Source: Lyophyllum atratum (lineage: Eukaryota > Basidiomycota > Agaricomycetes > Agaricales > Lyophyllaceae). Taken from it: a stretch of 64,000 nucleotides of DNA. Positions 10,548-23,135 of this stretch are shown here, one piece after another (the first letter of the stretch is position 1; each line of letters opens with the position of its first letter). The stretch covers positions 248,001 to 312,000 of the forward strand of contig JACGCN010000012.1 of the NCBI GenBank assembly GCA_014905825.1, read 5' to 3'. The notes beneath the pieces were generated by a model. The model worked only from the letters and a program-made list of their open reading frames with translations, did not search any database and was not told the DNA's origin. The position numbers and the translations under genes are program-made.

Positions 10548-13500
10548 TTACTCCGGGAACATCGAGAAAACTCGCTGGAGCGTCTCAGCGTTCAACCCCC
10601 GGAGTCGAAGACACCTTTGGAACAACTTTCTATCGACGTCAAATTGCACTCGGCTCGCGAGGTGCTGACCAGCGACTAAAGATTTGATGACACCAGCTAT
10701 CCTACGATGCTTGTGAACGTTGATGAGAGGCTCGAGGTGCATTGTAGGAGGGAGTGGTGCCAAGGCGGAAAAGACCTCAGGATGCGCCGCCGCGTCGAAA
10801 GACTCGAAACTGGTAGTGGTGGGGTTGATATTGACGGGCTCGTCGGGCGCCGTGGGATCAATCAAGTCGGGGAGTCGGCTATGGCGTTGTAGTTGGGACA
10901 GGTAAACACCTAAGAACGTCATCAGTCAAACTTGCATTCCGTAGCAATATAAAAAAAGTAAACCAACCAATAAATGGAACGCAGGCTGTGGCCGCGGCAG
11001 GTCGATCTCCGCCAGTCTTGCCTTTGCCAGATTGAGAAGAATCCGTATTTCCTCCGCTCACAACAGACGCTGCATGGGAGCTAGCATCCAAGGGCTTCGC
11101 GTCGACGATGTCTGCAACAGCTTGACGGATGTGTTTGAAGTCTTCGAAGCTGGCCGTGAAAACTTTCAAATCCTTGAACATCCGGTTCTCCCAAATGCCC
11201 ACCCGACTCCATCCAGGTCGTTTCATCGCTTTCGTCACCCAGTCGCTTTTGAGCCCAGTGATTATAGCAACGAGAGTGCTAAAATTACACATCCTGTACG
11301 ATTTCTAGAAGGCCGTCAGTAAAACGTCGTCCGGAAAGATATGCCATTGCTTACCCAAGCTACTCGAATGAACTTCGAAACCAAGTAAGGACGTGCTTGA
11401 GGAGGTGTAAGGACAATTTCAGATATCGTGAAGTTAGCCATCAAGTTGAAACGGGCGCGGACGGCACCCAAAGCACTTGTCTTGTCAGGGTACCTCTTCT
11501 CCACTTTCCAGCGCGCCCTATCCTTGAGATACTGTGTCCAATCCAACACATCCACCTCCTTGCAATTCAGCCAATCATCCAGCACCAGTTCCTCAAACTT
11601 CACGCCAATGAAGAGCTCCCGCTCAATCATGGCGAAGTGCTCCGCAAGGTCTAGGGTGCGATGGTTCAGGATGAACGAATGATGGGCACGAGGCGCCTCT
11701 GGGTCTCGCGTGAAGCGTGAAAGAGCCGCTTTGGCCGAATTAGCCGTTGACGGGCGGGAGGGCATCCTGCTTTGCAATATTTCTATAGGCACAGCATCCT
11801 CTACCGCGGGTTTTGCGTCGGTGCGCGTTGGAGATTCGGGAGCAGGGGCACCAGAAATGACGTGTTTCGTCTGAGTTGGGATGGGGGTGTGGACTACATC
11901 CTGCCTTCCCTCCGAGAGATCATCACCCTGATCTTCGGGCTCGGAGATCGATGGGGCCGATTGCGGTTTATGTATACTCGCAGAGTCGTGGTCAAAGCTC
12001 TCATGCTGTTCGTTTTCACGCCTTTCATACTCCTCGTCATCAGAGTCGTCGGAGAAGTTGGGCGGCTCGTCTTCATAATCTCCCGCAGCCATTCGCTCCT
12101 GGATCGTGCGCACCCAGCCATCTACTTTGAAGGCCTTCTCCTGCTGCTTCTGCGGGTTAATCTGGCCCTCCAGCCTTCGTAGCGCATCCTCTACATCACC
12201 CGTCTCCTCATTGTCGCTTAGAGAGTCAATGAGCGCATTCAGCTGCCACTGAGCAACGTTGCCCCCCAGACCGACAGCCGACGAAGCTGAGGCATGTGAG
12301 GACGTGTTGGAAGCCATCGAGTCCCGTGACGTCAAACCCATCGACGACACGGTGTCTGACCTCCGCACAAACTCGAAATCGCGGCGCATGGGAAGTTTCC
12401 GCGGAGGGCGTCGCAGGCCTGGTGGAGCGGAAGGTGCAACCTCGTGATCATCTGAAGAGGTGTCGGAGAGGTCCAAGTCGTCGATCGAGACGACGTCGAA
12501 TTGCCACTGTGTTTGTGTGTGTGGGAAGGACCGTGCAGTAGTGAGAGGTACTCCGAATGAGTCAGTCGACGTCGAGGATCGTATCGATAGTGCTCGATCA
12601 TCTTGCTCTACGGCCACGGCGGGCGATAAGGGCGCATTACGTTCGGGCGTGGTCATCTCAGGTATATGGGATTCACCAGGCAGCGGGATGCCAGGTGGCG
12701 ATTGCACCTTGGGCTCAATATCTTCAGCAGGTGCTTCAAGGGGAGGCTCTGCGGCATTCGACTCCTGTGCGCCCGCAACCTGATTCGGCTCCGGGGGGAC
12801 CACAACCCGCTCAACTTCTACTTGTGTCGTCAGGTGTGCGGAAGACGGTGAAGATTCTTCTGATGGCAACGCCGGTAGTGGCGAAGGCACTGGCACTGGC
12901 ATTGGCGCCTCTACCGCTTTCGAAGCCGACGCTGAGTGAGGCGGACCCATGGCCTTCAAGTAAACCCCGCTACTCCCCGAGAGCAAATCCCTCGACCCCG
13001 GGTCAAAGGCCGATGTGTCGGCACACGCGACGACCGAGGTTCGTGTCGTACTCCGCGAATTCAACACCCTCCTCCACCGGCCCAGCCGTCCTATAGTCTT
13101 GACAAACGCGCGGGAAAGAGCGCTATGATGGATCGGCAGCGTCGCAGGATTCTGGACGAAGGACACATCAGTCTCGGGGCCCGGTCCAGGCGCATGGTCA
13201 GTGCGCTGAAGGATGGAGAACGAGGAGAAAGGGATCGAGGAGGGACGCGTGGGGGAGAGGCCGGCGCCAACGTGAGCGGCGCTGAGGTGGGCGTTGGCAA
13301 TGTCTTGAGGGAAGCCTTGGGTAGTTTGTTGCTGATCCGCCTCGTCGGGCACGAAGTCGAGGTCTACATCGGAATCTTCATCCTCCACGACGACCTTCCG
13401 TGTAGCAGCCGCAAATTTCTCTCCCAGGACATGCCCCTTCTTAGCGGGGGTGTTCGGCCGCGCCCCTAGCGACGCCCGGGGTTTGGCTGGCTTTATGGAC

Positions 13501-15734
13501 GACCGTGTGTGCGCCTGCTTGCACTCTTTCGTGACCTTGATTAATTTCCGCACAATGCCCTACATTTCACATTGAGCACACGGAAGCAGAAGGTCGAGGG
13601 GGAAGGCACTGCTTTTGCAACAGGCCCAGCTATCACACGACTCACCAGGCTATCATTGTGCTTCTTCAATATAGGATCACGGATCAAAGTATTCAGCCAA
13701 TTCGACACCAACAGCCGCAGCTCGCGGTTCGGTAAGAAGTCGACGGTAAAGAAGGTTAGCAGCCAGTACCGGATCGCCACGAAGGTCCGCACGCGCACGA
13801 TGCGGCGTACCCGTTCGTCACGCGCGGAGGTTGACGGCTGTAGGGCCCAGAGGAACCGTGCGACGAGCAGGTGGCACAAGTCGACTGCGCTCACGTAGGT
13901 GCGATAGGTCAGGAAGAAGTCGAGCAACTCGTCGTAGTTGAGGTCGCTGGTCAGCTGGGCAATCCATCGCTCGATCGTCGCCGCGATGAGGACCTTCTGC
14001 GTCTCCCCGGACGACACCCGCACGCTCGGGGCCTCGACGGCTTTGGCCTTGCTGGCGCGTCTTCTGGAGAGTGATGAGGAGTGCACAGAGAGGTCCGTGA
14101 CGCTCTCATGCGAGATGGATTGGTCGTCGTGATCTCGGTCGAGTTGCATTTCTCCCCATATCACGAAACGGGGATCGTCCCTGGGGGCAGCACTCTCGTC
14201 GGCGGACAGAGATAATTTAATGACAGTTGTTTCTTCCGATTGGGAGGACAGCTTTTCTAGCAGCGGGATGCCCCTATACGTCTGAAGAACGTCGAAAACG
14301 TCCGTAGAATAACGGGAGAGAAGGGCTTCTTCGGACGTCGGTGACGGTAGTGGGTCTTGCGTGAGTGTGGTCGGGGTCAAGTCCTGATCTGAAAATGAAG
14401 AGATAGGAAGAACGCGTAGAGCTGATGGTGGACGACCCGATTCTGAGTCATCGAGGTAATATTCCATAGCTAAAGACGACTCCTTTGGTGGGCGTTTGGG
14501 GGACTCGACCTGACGAGCGGTGAGCCCTGATTCAAAGGATTGAACCTCTCGCAAAAGCCGTGGTAATTGAGGCGGTAATAATGGTTCTGCGGTGCTGGTT
14601 TTACGAGAAGGGGAATCATACGTGACGCCATGCCCAAATGGATAAGCGATGAGAGGCTTGGGGTGTTCGTTATTTTCGTTAGATGCCTGTCCATTAATAT
14701 TTAGGCTGTACGTCGCAAAACTTGAGGGTGTGGAGGACGGGGGCTGCCAATCCATCACTTCTCCAAAAAGGTCTCCAGTATTTGGGTTGCGAACCACAGT
14801 TGAGAAGGGTGATACGTCGGCACCGGTAACGCTTCGGGAGTGTACACGCCCCGGCGCGGGACCCATATTCTCTGTAGAGTAGGCATCGTTGGCTGAGCTG
14901 ACCATATCAGGGATCGACCGCGTCTTCCTAAGTTTTCGGGGTGCAGATGACTGGGGGGCTTGGGATCGAGTTCCTGAGGATATACTACCATTCTTGAACA
15001 TGGAGGGGAATGCATGCATGCTCATGCGCGATCGACGTTTCGCGCGAGGGGAGTTGGATGCTTCGCTTGCGGACGAGGTCGACTGGGTGATGCGTTCTTC
15101 GATTTCAGCTGCGTTTGCTGCAGGAGCGGTAAGCTCACGGCGGCTAACGAGATCATATTATTATACGTGGCAGAAGGCGATGCGGAAGGAACGTACCCAA
15201 CACGGAACATCTGTTTGCCATACTGGTTTACCAGAGCCGTGATGGCGTAGGGCGAACGTACAGACTTTCCGACTCCGATTTGTTGATCCCAATATCTCTT
15301 GAGCTCGCGGGCAGCGGGACCTGAGGTTGTTTCGACGAAGCTTCCGTTGGCTAGAAACGGAAACGAGCTGATGATCAACAAAACTCATTGTATTGAAGAA
15401 GCAGGCACATACCAGCAACGGTGATATCTGCGTCTGCAAGCTCGGGAGGCACCGTATCGGCGCCAGTGGTGTCTCCCATAACATCTGACAAGATGAAAGA
15501 CGTTTGGGATTTGTTCGTCAAGTTCGTGGGGATAGGCAGCATAAGACTGGCGGACGGTAGATCATTTGGGGTAAGTGGGGCACTGGACTCGGGATCCGAA
15601 GGTTGTACTACGATCAACGGATCGGCCATATCGTCGCCGGTGATGGCTTGAGATGGAGACTTCGATGCAAGAGGCGTATCGGGGCGCGAAAGATCATCAT
15701 CTCCGTCGTGGAGGGTGAGGGGGATATCGGTCAT
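10548..15734 (-). CDS. Ras guanine nucleotide exchange factor (Lte1/Cdc25-like)
   Basis: Starts MTDIPLTLHDGDDDLSRPDT at 15734. After the short second exon (from 15350; SPYAITALVNQYGKQMFRVG) comes a long serine/proline-rich region. The RasGEF N domain is clear around 13600-14000: LNYDELLDFFLTYRTYVSAV, VRTFVAIRYWLLTFF and NRELRLLVSNWLNTL. An intron joins it to GIVRKLIKVTKECKQ and a disordered linker of roughly 550 residues. The catalytic RasGEF domain follows: LDLAEHFAMIERELF, SALGAVRARFNLMANFTISE, TLVAIITGLKSDWV, then GVYLSQLQRHSRLPDLID and HKHRRIAGVIKSL to the stop at 10548. RasGEF proteins load GTP onto Ras-type GTPases. The N-terminal YGKQMFRVG-type segment and long linker resemble Lte1, a mitotic-exit and polarity factor; the substrate GTPase is inferred, not seen. 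It diverges from ASF1 over 665 bases. Confidence 0.88.
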
Positions 15735-16399
15735 GGTGGCGTGTGCTGAACAAGATATACAACAGGACGGCGAGAGCGACTATAACAGTAAAAAAGCTAA
15801 CAAGACATGCTATTTGCGTGGAACGATGGTGGGTGGAGGGAGAGGAATAACGAGCAACCAGTTTCCAGCCGGATGATTTAAGGCGATGAAGTTAGACAAC
15901 TGCCACCCGATTAACGCCCACCGCCGAGGGGCAAGACGATGGCCAGAGAAAACAAAGAAGAGCGAAAGACAGCCGGGGAGAAGGGTCGATGTCAACGAGA
16001 GGGCTCGTCGCTGCGGCGGCCAGTGTCAACAACAAACTGAAGAGAGGACAATAGCCATATTGAAATTCCAATATTAGTCATGGTCCAGGTGTACCACGTG
16101 GACCCGATGTCGACTGCCTCCGTTCTCGACAGCGGAAATCGGCACAGCCTGGCATCGCTGAGCCACATGTCGCGCTCTGGACAGCATCTTCACGCTGCCA
16201 GACATGCAGTCTGCACACAAACCCTATCTGAGTCTCAGTCTGGCAGCCCTCATTCTCCCTCATTCTGCCCGTTCGGGGTTGACCGGGGTCCTCGTGTATG
16301 CACGTGCCGTCACCCCCGTCACCGTCACAGTCGCGTCGCGCCTCATCTCTCCCTCGCTTTGTATCCTCGCTCGTGTTCTCTTCTTTCTCTACCGGTGAC
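15735..16399. promoter_or_regulatory. Shared upstream region of RasGEF and ASF1 genes
   Basis: The two genes are transcribed away from each other. The spacer contains a CACGTG word near 16095, pyrimidine tracts before the ASF1 ATG, and no convincing gene. Its use as a shared promoter is inferred from orientation. Confidence 0.4.
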
Positions 16400-17146
16400 A
16401 TGTCTATTGTAACAATTAGGGTGCGCTTTAACGCATTGCCCACCTCCCCACTCACCAACTCATCCCAGAACGTCGAATTTATCAACAACCCTGCTCGATT
16501 TTCAGATGTGTATCGCTTCCGTGTAACTTTTGAATGCATAGCACCTCTCAAGGATGGTAAGCACCCCAGCTATCTTATTATACCCCTCGCTAACTCTGTC
16601 CACCACAAGATCTCGAATGGAAACTGATTTATGTCTCGTCACCAGGCGACGAAGACCTTGACCAAGAACTCGACGACTGCCTAGTGGGCCCAGTGCCTGT
16701 CGGCGTCAACTCGTTCGAATTCGAGGGCTCCCCTCCGGATCCATCTAAGATACCCGTCGAGGACGTCCTGGGCGTCGCCGCGCTCATACTAACCGGCTCC
16801 TACAACGACCAAGAATTCGTGCGCGTTGGATACTATCAGAACACGGAGTACGATAACGAGGAGATGAAGGAAACACCACCAGCGAGGATCATGTTTGAGC
16901 GCCTCGTGAGGGAGATTAGCGCAAAACCGCGTGTAACACGCTTTCAGATCAAATGGTGCGTCGATAGTGGTGTGTTCAGGAAAATGGCGGTTGACGGGCG
17001 GTGGTTTCTGTTATAGGGACGTCGCGCCTACACAACTGCAACAGGCAGCGGCTGGAGCAGCGACCTCCGCGGCTGTGCCGTCTGCGAATGACCTTGATGA
17101 TTCTATGGAGGTGGATGCGGACAAGCAGAGTGCACCCGCATCATGA
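16400..17146 (+). CDS. ASF1: Histone chaperone ASF1
   Basis: Exons 16400-16420, 16469-16556, 16610-16955 and 17017-17146 give a 194-residue protein. It starts MSIVTIRNVEFINNPARFSD, and the immunoglobulin-like core shows DLEWKLIYVSS, LVGPVPVGVNSFEFE, EFVRVGYYQNTEYDNEE, KPRVTRFQIKW. These blocks match ASF1 closely, including the VGPVPVG loop and the conserved acidic surface that binds the H3-H4 dimer. The short acidic tail (DLDDSMEVDAD) is usual for fungi. ASF1 hands new H3-H4 to CAF-1 and HIR during replication and transcription in the nucleus. The first exon carries only seven codons, so the ATG at 16400 is chosen because it yields the conserved MSIV start. Confidence 0.96.
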
Positions 17147-17532
17147 CCACATATAGACCTTCATTGCATCACCCCACATCCACTAGACTTTGACCTAGTC
17201 TCAGACGCTCTTGGAAGGAGCGATGTGTGATGGATATTCAACGATACCTAGGGCCTGTCCAGGCCATGATCCCGGACAGCTATCCGAGAGTGTTCGACAC
17301 GCCATGTTGCCAACAATGATGAGGCTCAATGATATCCAATACATTGCACTCGTTCTGTTACTTCTTCCGAGAAGCACATAGGACTAGGCCTTGAATTCAT
17401 GCATCAGAAGAAGGAGAAGATAAATGCCACAAATCCGCTGTTACAGTTGCCGATGTTTGAGGGTATGTATCCAAGTATGCGTGAATAAAGATAGCAAGTA
17501 CATATGGTTCACACCCATATCGGGTATGCATG
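17147..17532. other. Convergent 3' region of ASF1 and MCM10
   Basis: This lies between the two stop codons and should hold both 3' untranslated regions. No other signal was seen. Confidence 0.5.
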
Positions 17533-20014
17533 TCAATCATCCAAGTCAATCATTAGATCCTCCTTCCGTTCCAAAGCGTTTACAGAGAGCTTGTCGCCTG
17601 CATCATCGACCGCATGCAGTTCTCGTGTGCCAAGAGACGTCCGAGAGCCTTTCGCAACGGGTGCAACGACGCCTGAGCGGATTCGCTGTCCCGGTCGTGG
17701 AGCAAGCACGATATCCCTCCGAGATGACTGAAGAGCTTCCAGCGAGCGCAACTAGAAACATAGCATCAGTTAATTAGAACGAGCATGTCTGCGTTGGATG
17801 AGCCCTCACCTTTTTCTGCATGTCAAAGTCGCTCGTACCCCTGCTCTGTCCTGCCATCGCGATGGGGTCAAAGCCAAGTTGCTTGATGACCTGGGCGGAA
17901 TAGGCGTTCTTTGCCGTCGTCGTCCTCGAAGAAACCGGCGGCTCCTCCTCGCTGTCTTCCGCGTCAGCCTTCGAGCCTCTCTTCCGCTTCCTTTTCTCCT
18001 TCTCTTGCCCTTTCTCCTTGCCTTTCCCTTTTGCATCTTTCTCACCTTTACCATTACCCAAACCATGCTTCCCCACCTCCCTCGCCCTCATAACCGCCTT
18101 CATCCCCTCCTTATCCCTTTCCAGCAGGCTCTTCAGCGCCTTGTCCGCATCTTTCCCTGACAGCTTCCGTGCCGCTTTAGCCTGCCCCTCCCTGCCAATG
18201 TTTTCCGTTGCGAACAGGGACCGCGAGTCCATCTTCGAGTTATTCACCACATGCCCAGATACGATGTACGTGGCACTGCCACCCGCGACAGGCTCGGGCT
18301 TCAGACCCCACTGCCGCGCAGGGTCGTACGCGGGCTTGCGTTTTGGTGCGGAGGATGTCGACATGCCCGTTGTCCTAGAATAGAATTAATTCGATTATAA
18401 ATGAGAATACTTGAGTGGGGATCAGAGACGGTACTCACCCGATAGAGAATTCTGCACGCCCGGCACGGCGTCGCTCGACCGCGTGCTGGACGTGCCACTC
18501 GCAGACGTCGCTCACGCGCTTGTCGACCCAGCTTCCGCAGATGGCGTTGTCCCTTTTGAGCACGGAGCACATACCGAGGTCGCGTGCGCGGCCAATGCCC
18601 ATGATTGACGAGGCCGACTCGGGTGTTATCGCGAGGATGTTAGTTACAGGATGTGGGCTGTCATTCGAGCGCTGGAAGAGACAACTTTCAGGTTCCGGTC
18701 CATTGAGAGAAAATCAAGAGGATGCACACACCTGATATGGTTTGAGGACGCGAGGATTGAGAAGCGCGATAACATCTCCTTCTTTCAACTTCGCCATCGA
18801 CTCGAACGCACCACGACTGCCACCTTTGTAGGCCCTTCGCGGCTTGCTCGCCCCATCATCCATCACGAGGTCAAACCCGTCCGATTCAAAAAGCAGCAGG
18901 GAAAGAAACGCGTCGCCACGTATGACGGCCTTACCCCCAGTCGCCGAAGACGACGACCGCGAACGTGCGCCAAAATCAATAAGCTTTATGTTGACATACT
19001 TCTTGCCACTGGGTTTTGTGCCCTCCTGAGCTTTCTTCTTCCCTTTCCATGCCGCTTTCTTCTCGGACTCATCACCCTCTTCACGAACTACCGCCACAGG
19101 TGCTTTGCTGAACTTCATTGGGCCACGCTCAGCGACGACAGCTATGGTTATCCAGTCTCCGGGTACTGGCACATCGTAGCCTAGCTTATCGGGGAGTAGT
19201 TGGATGGAGGAGTATAATTGTGATGGCGATAGATAAAAACGGCCAGTTAGGTGTTCCTGTAAGTCTTCGTGTGGAACGGTACGGGAGCTGCATAGAGGTA
19301 GAGGGAGTGAGTTTCAGCGATGGATGAGTAAAAGGTTCATACGATAATCGAATGCCAGAGTTCGGTTCCAGCTTTTCGAAGTTAGGGTCGTCTACTGGCG
19401 GAATGTGATCGACCGGTCCTGGCTCAAGCTCCTCAATAAGTGCCAGACGGTCGTCCCTCTTCGGCGCTGAGGATTCGCCAAATACGTCATCTTCATCCTC
19501 CTGCCGGGCAGGCGGGGGTGGTTTGTCCGTGAATCCAGATGATCGTACGATTGGCACGGTTCGGTCCGAGTCCTGCTGTTTGTGGTTTAGTCGGGCGAGG
19601 TTGTTTAGGAGATTGGATGCCATTGGCTTGCCAAACTGCGGTTCTTGTGTCTTTTCCGAGGAAGCATTGCCTATTCCGTGTCTCGAAGATTCAGATAGTC
19701 GTGCACCGTGCCGCCCGTGCTCTGTTACGGGCTTCGTGTGCACCGCACCTGGTTGCCGATTATTAAGTTTACGCTTTTCTATGACATGTGTCAGGTTGAT
19801 TTGAAACAGATTGTGTATCTCACTTACTAGGAGAAGGGGTAGGAGGCACCAAAGTGGTAGAATCAACCGGTTTCCGTTTGGGTGACCTTACAGGAGCAGT
19901 GATGAGGTCCTCCGGGGCGACGTCCTTGAGCTGCGACTGCAGTGCAGCAATCTTCTTCCGTATCTCCTCTTGATTCCTCTTCTCCTCCTGTGCTCTACTC
20001 GCCGAAGACTCCAT
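17533..20014 (-). CDS. MCM10: DNA replication factor MCM10
   Basis: Starts MESSASRAQEEKRNQEEIRK at 20014 with a short coiled coil, as in the Mcm10 N-terminus. A linker leads to the OB-fold: EHLTGRFYLSPSQLYSSIQL, LPDKLGYDVPVPGDWITIAV and a later GDAFLSLLLFESDGFDLV. Next comes the zinc-finger module MCSVLKRDNAICGSWVDKRV with DVCEWHVQHAV, giving the Cys-Cys-Cys-His ligands. The C-terminal part is lysine-rich and disordered, with AYSAQVIKQLGFDP and LRSLEALQSSRRDIVL near the end. Mcm10 binds single-stranded DNA, the CMG helicase and polymerase alpha and is needed to fire origins. Introns interrupt the OB-fold and zinc-finger regions. No odd features beyond the long KEKGKGKEK-type tract. Confidence 0.93.
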
Positions 20015-20315
20015 GAACGACTGAGGAAGATTGGAACAATGGCACAACTGTCGACCGTAGAATCAACGCGACGCGTTGTTTGCACTTGCGAGCCTTTATT
20101 TGATCTGATCTCGTGTACCACATTTGGCCACAAATGACAGTTTCAAACTCAGATACAACGCCGACAAACTGTAACTCGGCGAAGGCCAATGAAAAGTCAT
20201 GGTCGAAGCGTTGCAGTCAGTAATAATTAATGCAGAAGCCACTGAGTGTTGTATGATATGGAAGTACGGCCATTTCAATTTTTATTGTCGGCAAGTGGAC
20301 AAGTGGCAGGCGTAC
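20015..20315. promoter_or_regulatory. Divergent upstream region of MCM10
   Basis: The 301 bases between the MCM10 start and the possible plus-strand gene contain an ACGCGT-like word near 20070 (gcgacgcgtt). This resembles the MCB element of replication genes. That it acts on MCM10 is inference from position. Confidence 0.3.
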
Positions 20316-21528
20316 ATGTCTGAAAACAGCAGTCCGGGAAATACCGCAGAAGACCTCCAACCAACACAACGCCTCACACATCTTGACTTGGAATGCTGTG
20401 CCATCAGCGCGCTGCTCTCTACCTATAATCACCACCTTGAAGGGGCTCAGATCACCACTGTGATCCCTTTTCTTCGGCCTATGGCCACCCTTCTCCCAGC
20501 AATGGTTGATTTGTCTGCCAATGCTGTGGCCCTTGCCACTCGCCTTGGGTCATTGGCCCAATTTCTCGAGGCCGTTCACGAGCTTCAATCTTGTCGTTAT
20601 TCACCCTCTCGTTATTTCCAACGCCACGGTAGAAAGGTAACTCATTCGATTTGTCCGGATTCTTTTCTCGCGCTGACATCTACGCCGTGCAATCCGCAGA
20701 TTGTCACACTGATCGAGGTAACGACGGGTTTCTTCCGCCACAGAGCATTTCAACTCACACCCTATTTTTACTACTCGTTTACCAACAAAAGATAGCTCGC
20801 AAGACACTAAAAGCAGCAGGGATCCAAATCCACCTGTTTAGTTCTTGTCCTGACTCATTAGTTCCCTGTAAAGCCGCATACGTAGACATGCTTTACATGC
20901 TCAAAGAGCGTCGAGCGGATCTTGACCCCGCTCTCGAAGGTAAATCTTACTGATTAGGTGTCTCTCTTTGAAGGCCGCCTTGCTGATCTCTCCTCATCAG
21001 ACCGCGTCAGAAATTTACTTTCCCCATTGTCTTCTGGCTTCCAGATCACAAGGAAAGGCGATCCTTACCCTTCCCCCTTTCCACGCGGCTCCGCGACCTC
21101 GGAGGTACGAAGAATTGGGCAACGACCCACTCCCTCTACCCCAAATTTCATCCTCTCAACTTCCACTGCTGCAGTACCTATTGCTGCTATGCTCCGTGAG
21201 TTTTTCTGATCAAAGCGTAGTCAAAATAGGACTGACGTGTAATAAAGCGCCTGATGCATTTCCTGTGGCATCCGCCGCGCCCAGCGGACCAGCAGAGCGC
21301 CGAGTAACAAACCAACCGCGCCAGCTCTGGAACATCGAGACTTCGCCTCCTCGGTATCGTCGCTCCAGCAGCACTCACGACGACCAGGAAAATGCTATTC
21401 CACAGGCCCGCCTCTCAGTACGACCGCTACAGAGACGGTTTGGGATCTTCTGTACTGGAAAAACTTCCATGTACCAATACCGCCAGCCCACCCCGCGCCC
21501 TAGAGCTGCAAGACCACTCAAGGAATAA
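20316..21528 (+). CDS. Possible multi-exon gene of unknown function
   Basis: An ATG at 20316 opens a frame of about 100 codons starting MSENSSPGNTAEDLQPTQRL. It contains helical, leucine-rich stretches (LDLECCAISALLSTYNHH; ALATRLGSLAQFLEAVHELQ), which look like a coiled-coil adaptor protein. Further coding-like pieces follow, including VDMLYMLKERRADLDPALE near 20890 and a polar tail near 21260-21420 (APSGPAERRVTNQPRQLW). I could not chain these with consistent splice phases, so the exon structure and the end are uncertain. It diverges from MCM10 across about 300 bases. No family recognised. Confidence 0.35.
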
Positions 21529-21836
21529 TTTTCCCGGCGCCTCTCTTCCTCGCGTTGCAATAGAATTGTTGCTTTAGATACACTTATCCCTTCGTTCTCT
21601 CACCACACTGGCTTTACATATGGGCTTTTTTGTCATTCGCACCGCTTTGAACACGCCTCGCTTCCTTTTCAGGCTTACTTGGGTTTTACAGTTTGTAGTT
21701 CTGCAACTTTTTATTTTGTTTGTTTAAGTCTCCGTGTATGTACACTACAATGCGACCATGCTAGACTCGGAATATTTGGATATGCCTCTGAATAAATAAG
21801 ACTGCTATTGAGGTGCACCCTACCCCCAGCGGCCAC

Positions 21837-22831
21837 TCAATCTGCGAACATTCCACCGGCCTCGGGGGACTGCGATCTTGTTCGTGGCGTGATCCTGAAT
21901 TCAATAGAGGGAGTTTGGATAGCCGGCGTCATGGCTGGCGTGAGGAAAGATGGCGTGGCGAACGCAGATGTCTGGGCGGATGGTGTCCGTATGGAGGGTG
22001 TCCGAAAGTCTGCACGCAACATATCCAACTCATCCCTCCATTGGCGGAACCTCAGCAGCAATGGGCTTTCCTCCTCTGCGCCACTATGCGAATTCTCTTC
22101 ACTCTCTAGAATTGTGATCACTTCCCCAAACGCGTGGTCCACCTTGCGTAATGCCCCGTTCATTAGGAAGGGGTTTCCTATATATTGCTCAGGGCCGGTA
22201 TTGGGCGGAGTTATTGGTGCTTAGAGAAGGTGGTTATTAGGCTGTCGTCAAATTTTATGCATGGTAGTAAATACCTGCCTGAGGGTCGGATTTGGGAAAT
22301 ACCTGTGTGGGTGGGATTTCAGCATCCCCATATCTCCATAGGTTCAGCAGCGCACCTGACCGGGGTTTTCTCTGGTAGGCGAAGGTGGCAAGCCTGCATA
22401 CTGGTTCGCAGTAGGAAACTTTCCGTCCGCTATGTATCATCCGAGTATCGGGTTAGTTTGATCAAGGCTGTGCCGGTGCTGCAACACACCTTCTCCGAGA
22501 GACATAGCTATATGTCGATTTTAAGTTCCCGCTCGTGGGATTGATTTTTAGAAGATACACCACCTCTACTCTGGAAGCAGTGTTAATATAGGGGTCGTCA
22601 AGTGTGACGCACATAGTTTGCGTATGTTGTCTGGGCAAGTTGTTCCAGTCCCAAGATCTCTCCAGGCGGGTTAGCCCACCACTCACTCACCTATAAGGGC
22701 GAAACGCTGGATAGATACACGGCAAGCATCATCCTTTCATAGGCATTCGAGACTGCCGACAGCTCGATGACTGCCAGTGGGGATAGCTGGACCGTGACTC
22801 GTCGGGACTCGGACGGTGATAGATTTTGCAT
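21837..22831 (-). CDS. Possible multi-exon gene of unknown function, S/T-P-rich C-terminus
   Basis: The best part is the last exon (21837 to about 22200), which reads ...NGALRKVDHAFGEVITILES, then RFRQWRDELDMLRADF, and then a run of S/T-P repeats (RTPSIRTPSAQT, FATPSFLTPAMTPA) to GGMFAD. Such repeats are typical targets of proline-directed kinases. Upstream coding-like pieces on the same strand are WWANPPGEILGLEQLAQTTY (near 22660) and a candidate start MQNLSPSESRRVTVQLSPLA at about 22831. Splice junctions between them were not all resolved. I do not recognise the family. It would diverge from the eIF2 gamma gene over roughly 300 bases. Confidence 0.45.
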
Positions 22832-22980
22832 TAGGTTGATATCAGATCCTGATTTAAATAAAAGTTTGATACTGCACCCTCACCTAGAGGCAGCTAGGCC
22901 AATAGCAGTTCCTTCTTTGACCTAGATACATCCAGCCAGAACAGGGACTCGCGAAGGCGCACTGAGATCAGTGTTTTGTC

Positions 22981-22990
22981 TATAAAAGGC
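22981..22990 (+). promoter_or_regulatory. TATA-like element upstream of the eIF2 gamma gene
   Basis: TATAAAAGGC lies 155 bases before the ATG at 23136, on the correct strand. The position suits a leader of moderate length. Confidence 0.45.
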
Positions 22991-23135
22991 TCAGCACGTG
23001 GTAAATCTGATTGAAGCTCCGCACAGGAATTTTGAGCCTCCAAAGAGTCATACAACCTACTCTACTTTTACTTGAACAGCTTCAGCTTATCCCATACTTA
23101 CACCCAGACACATATATCCATCAACGGAAATCAAC

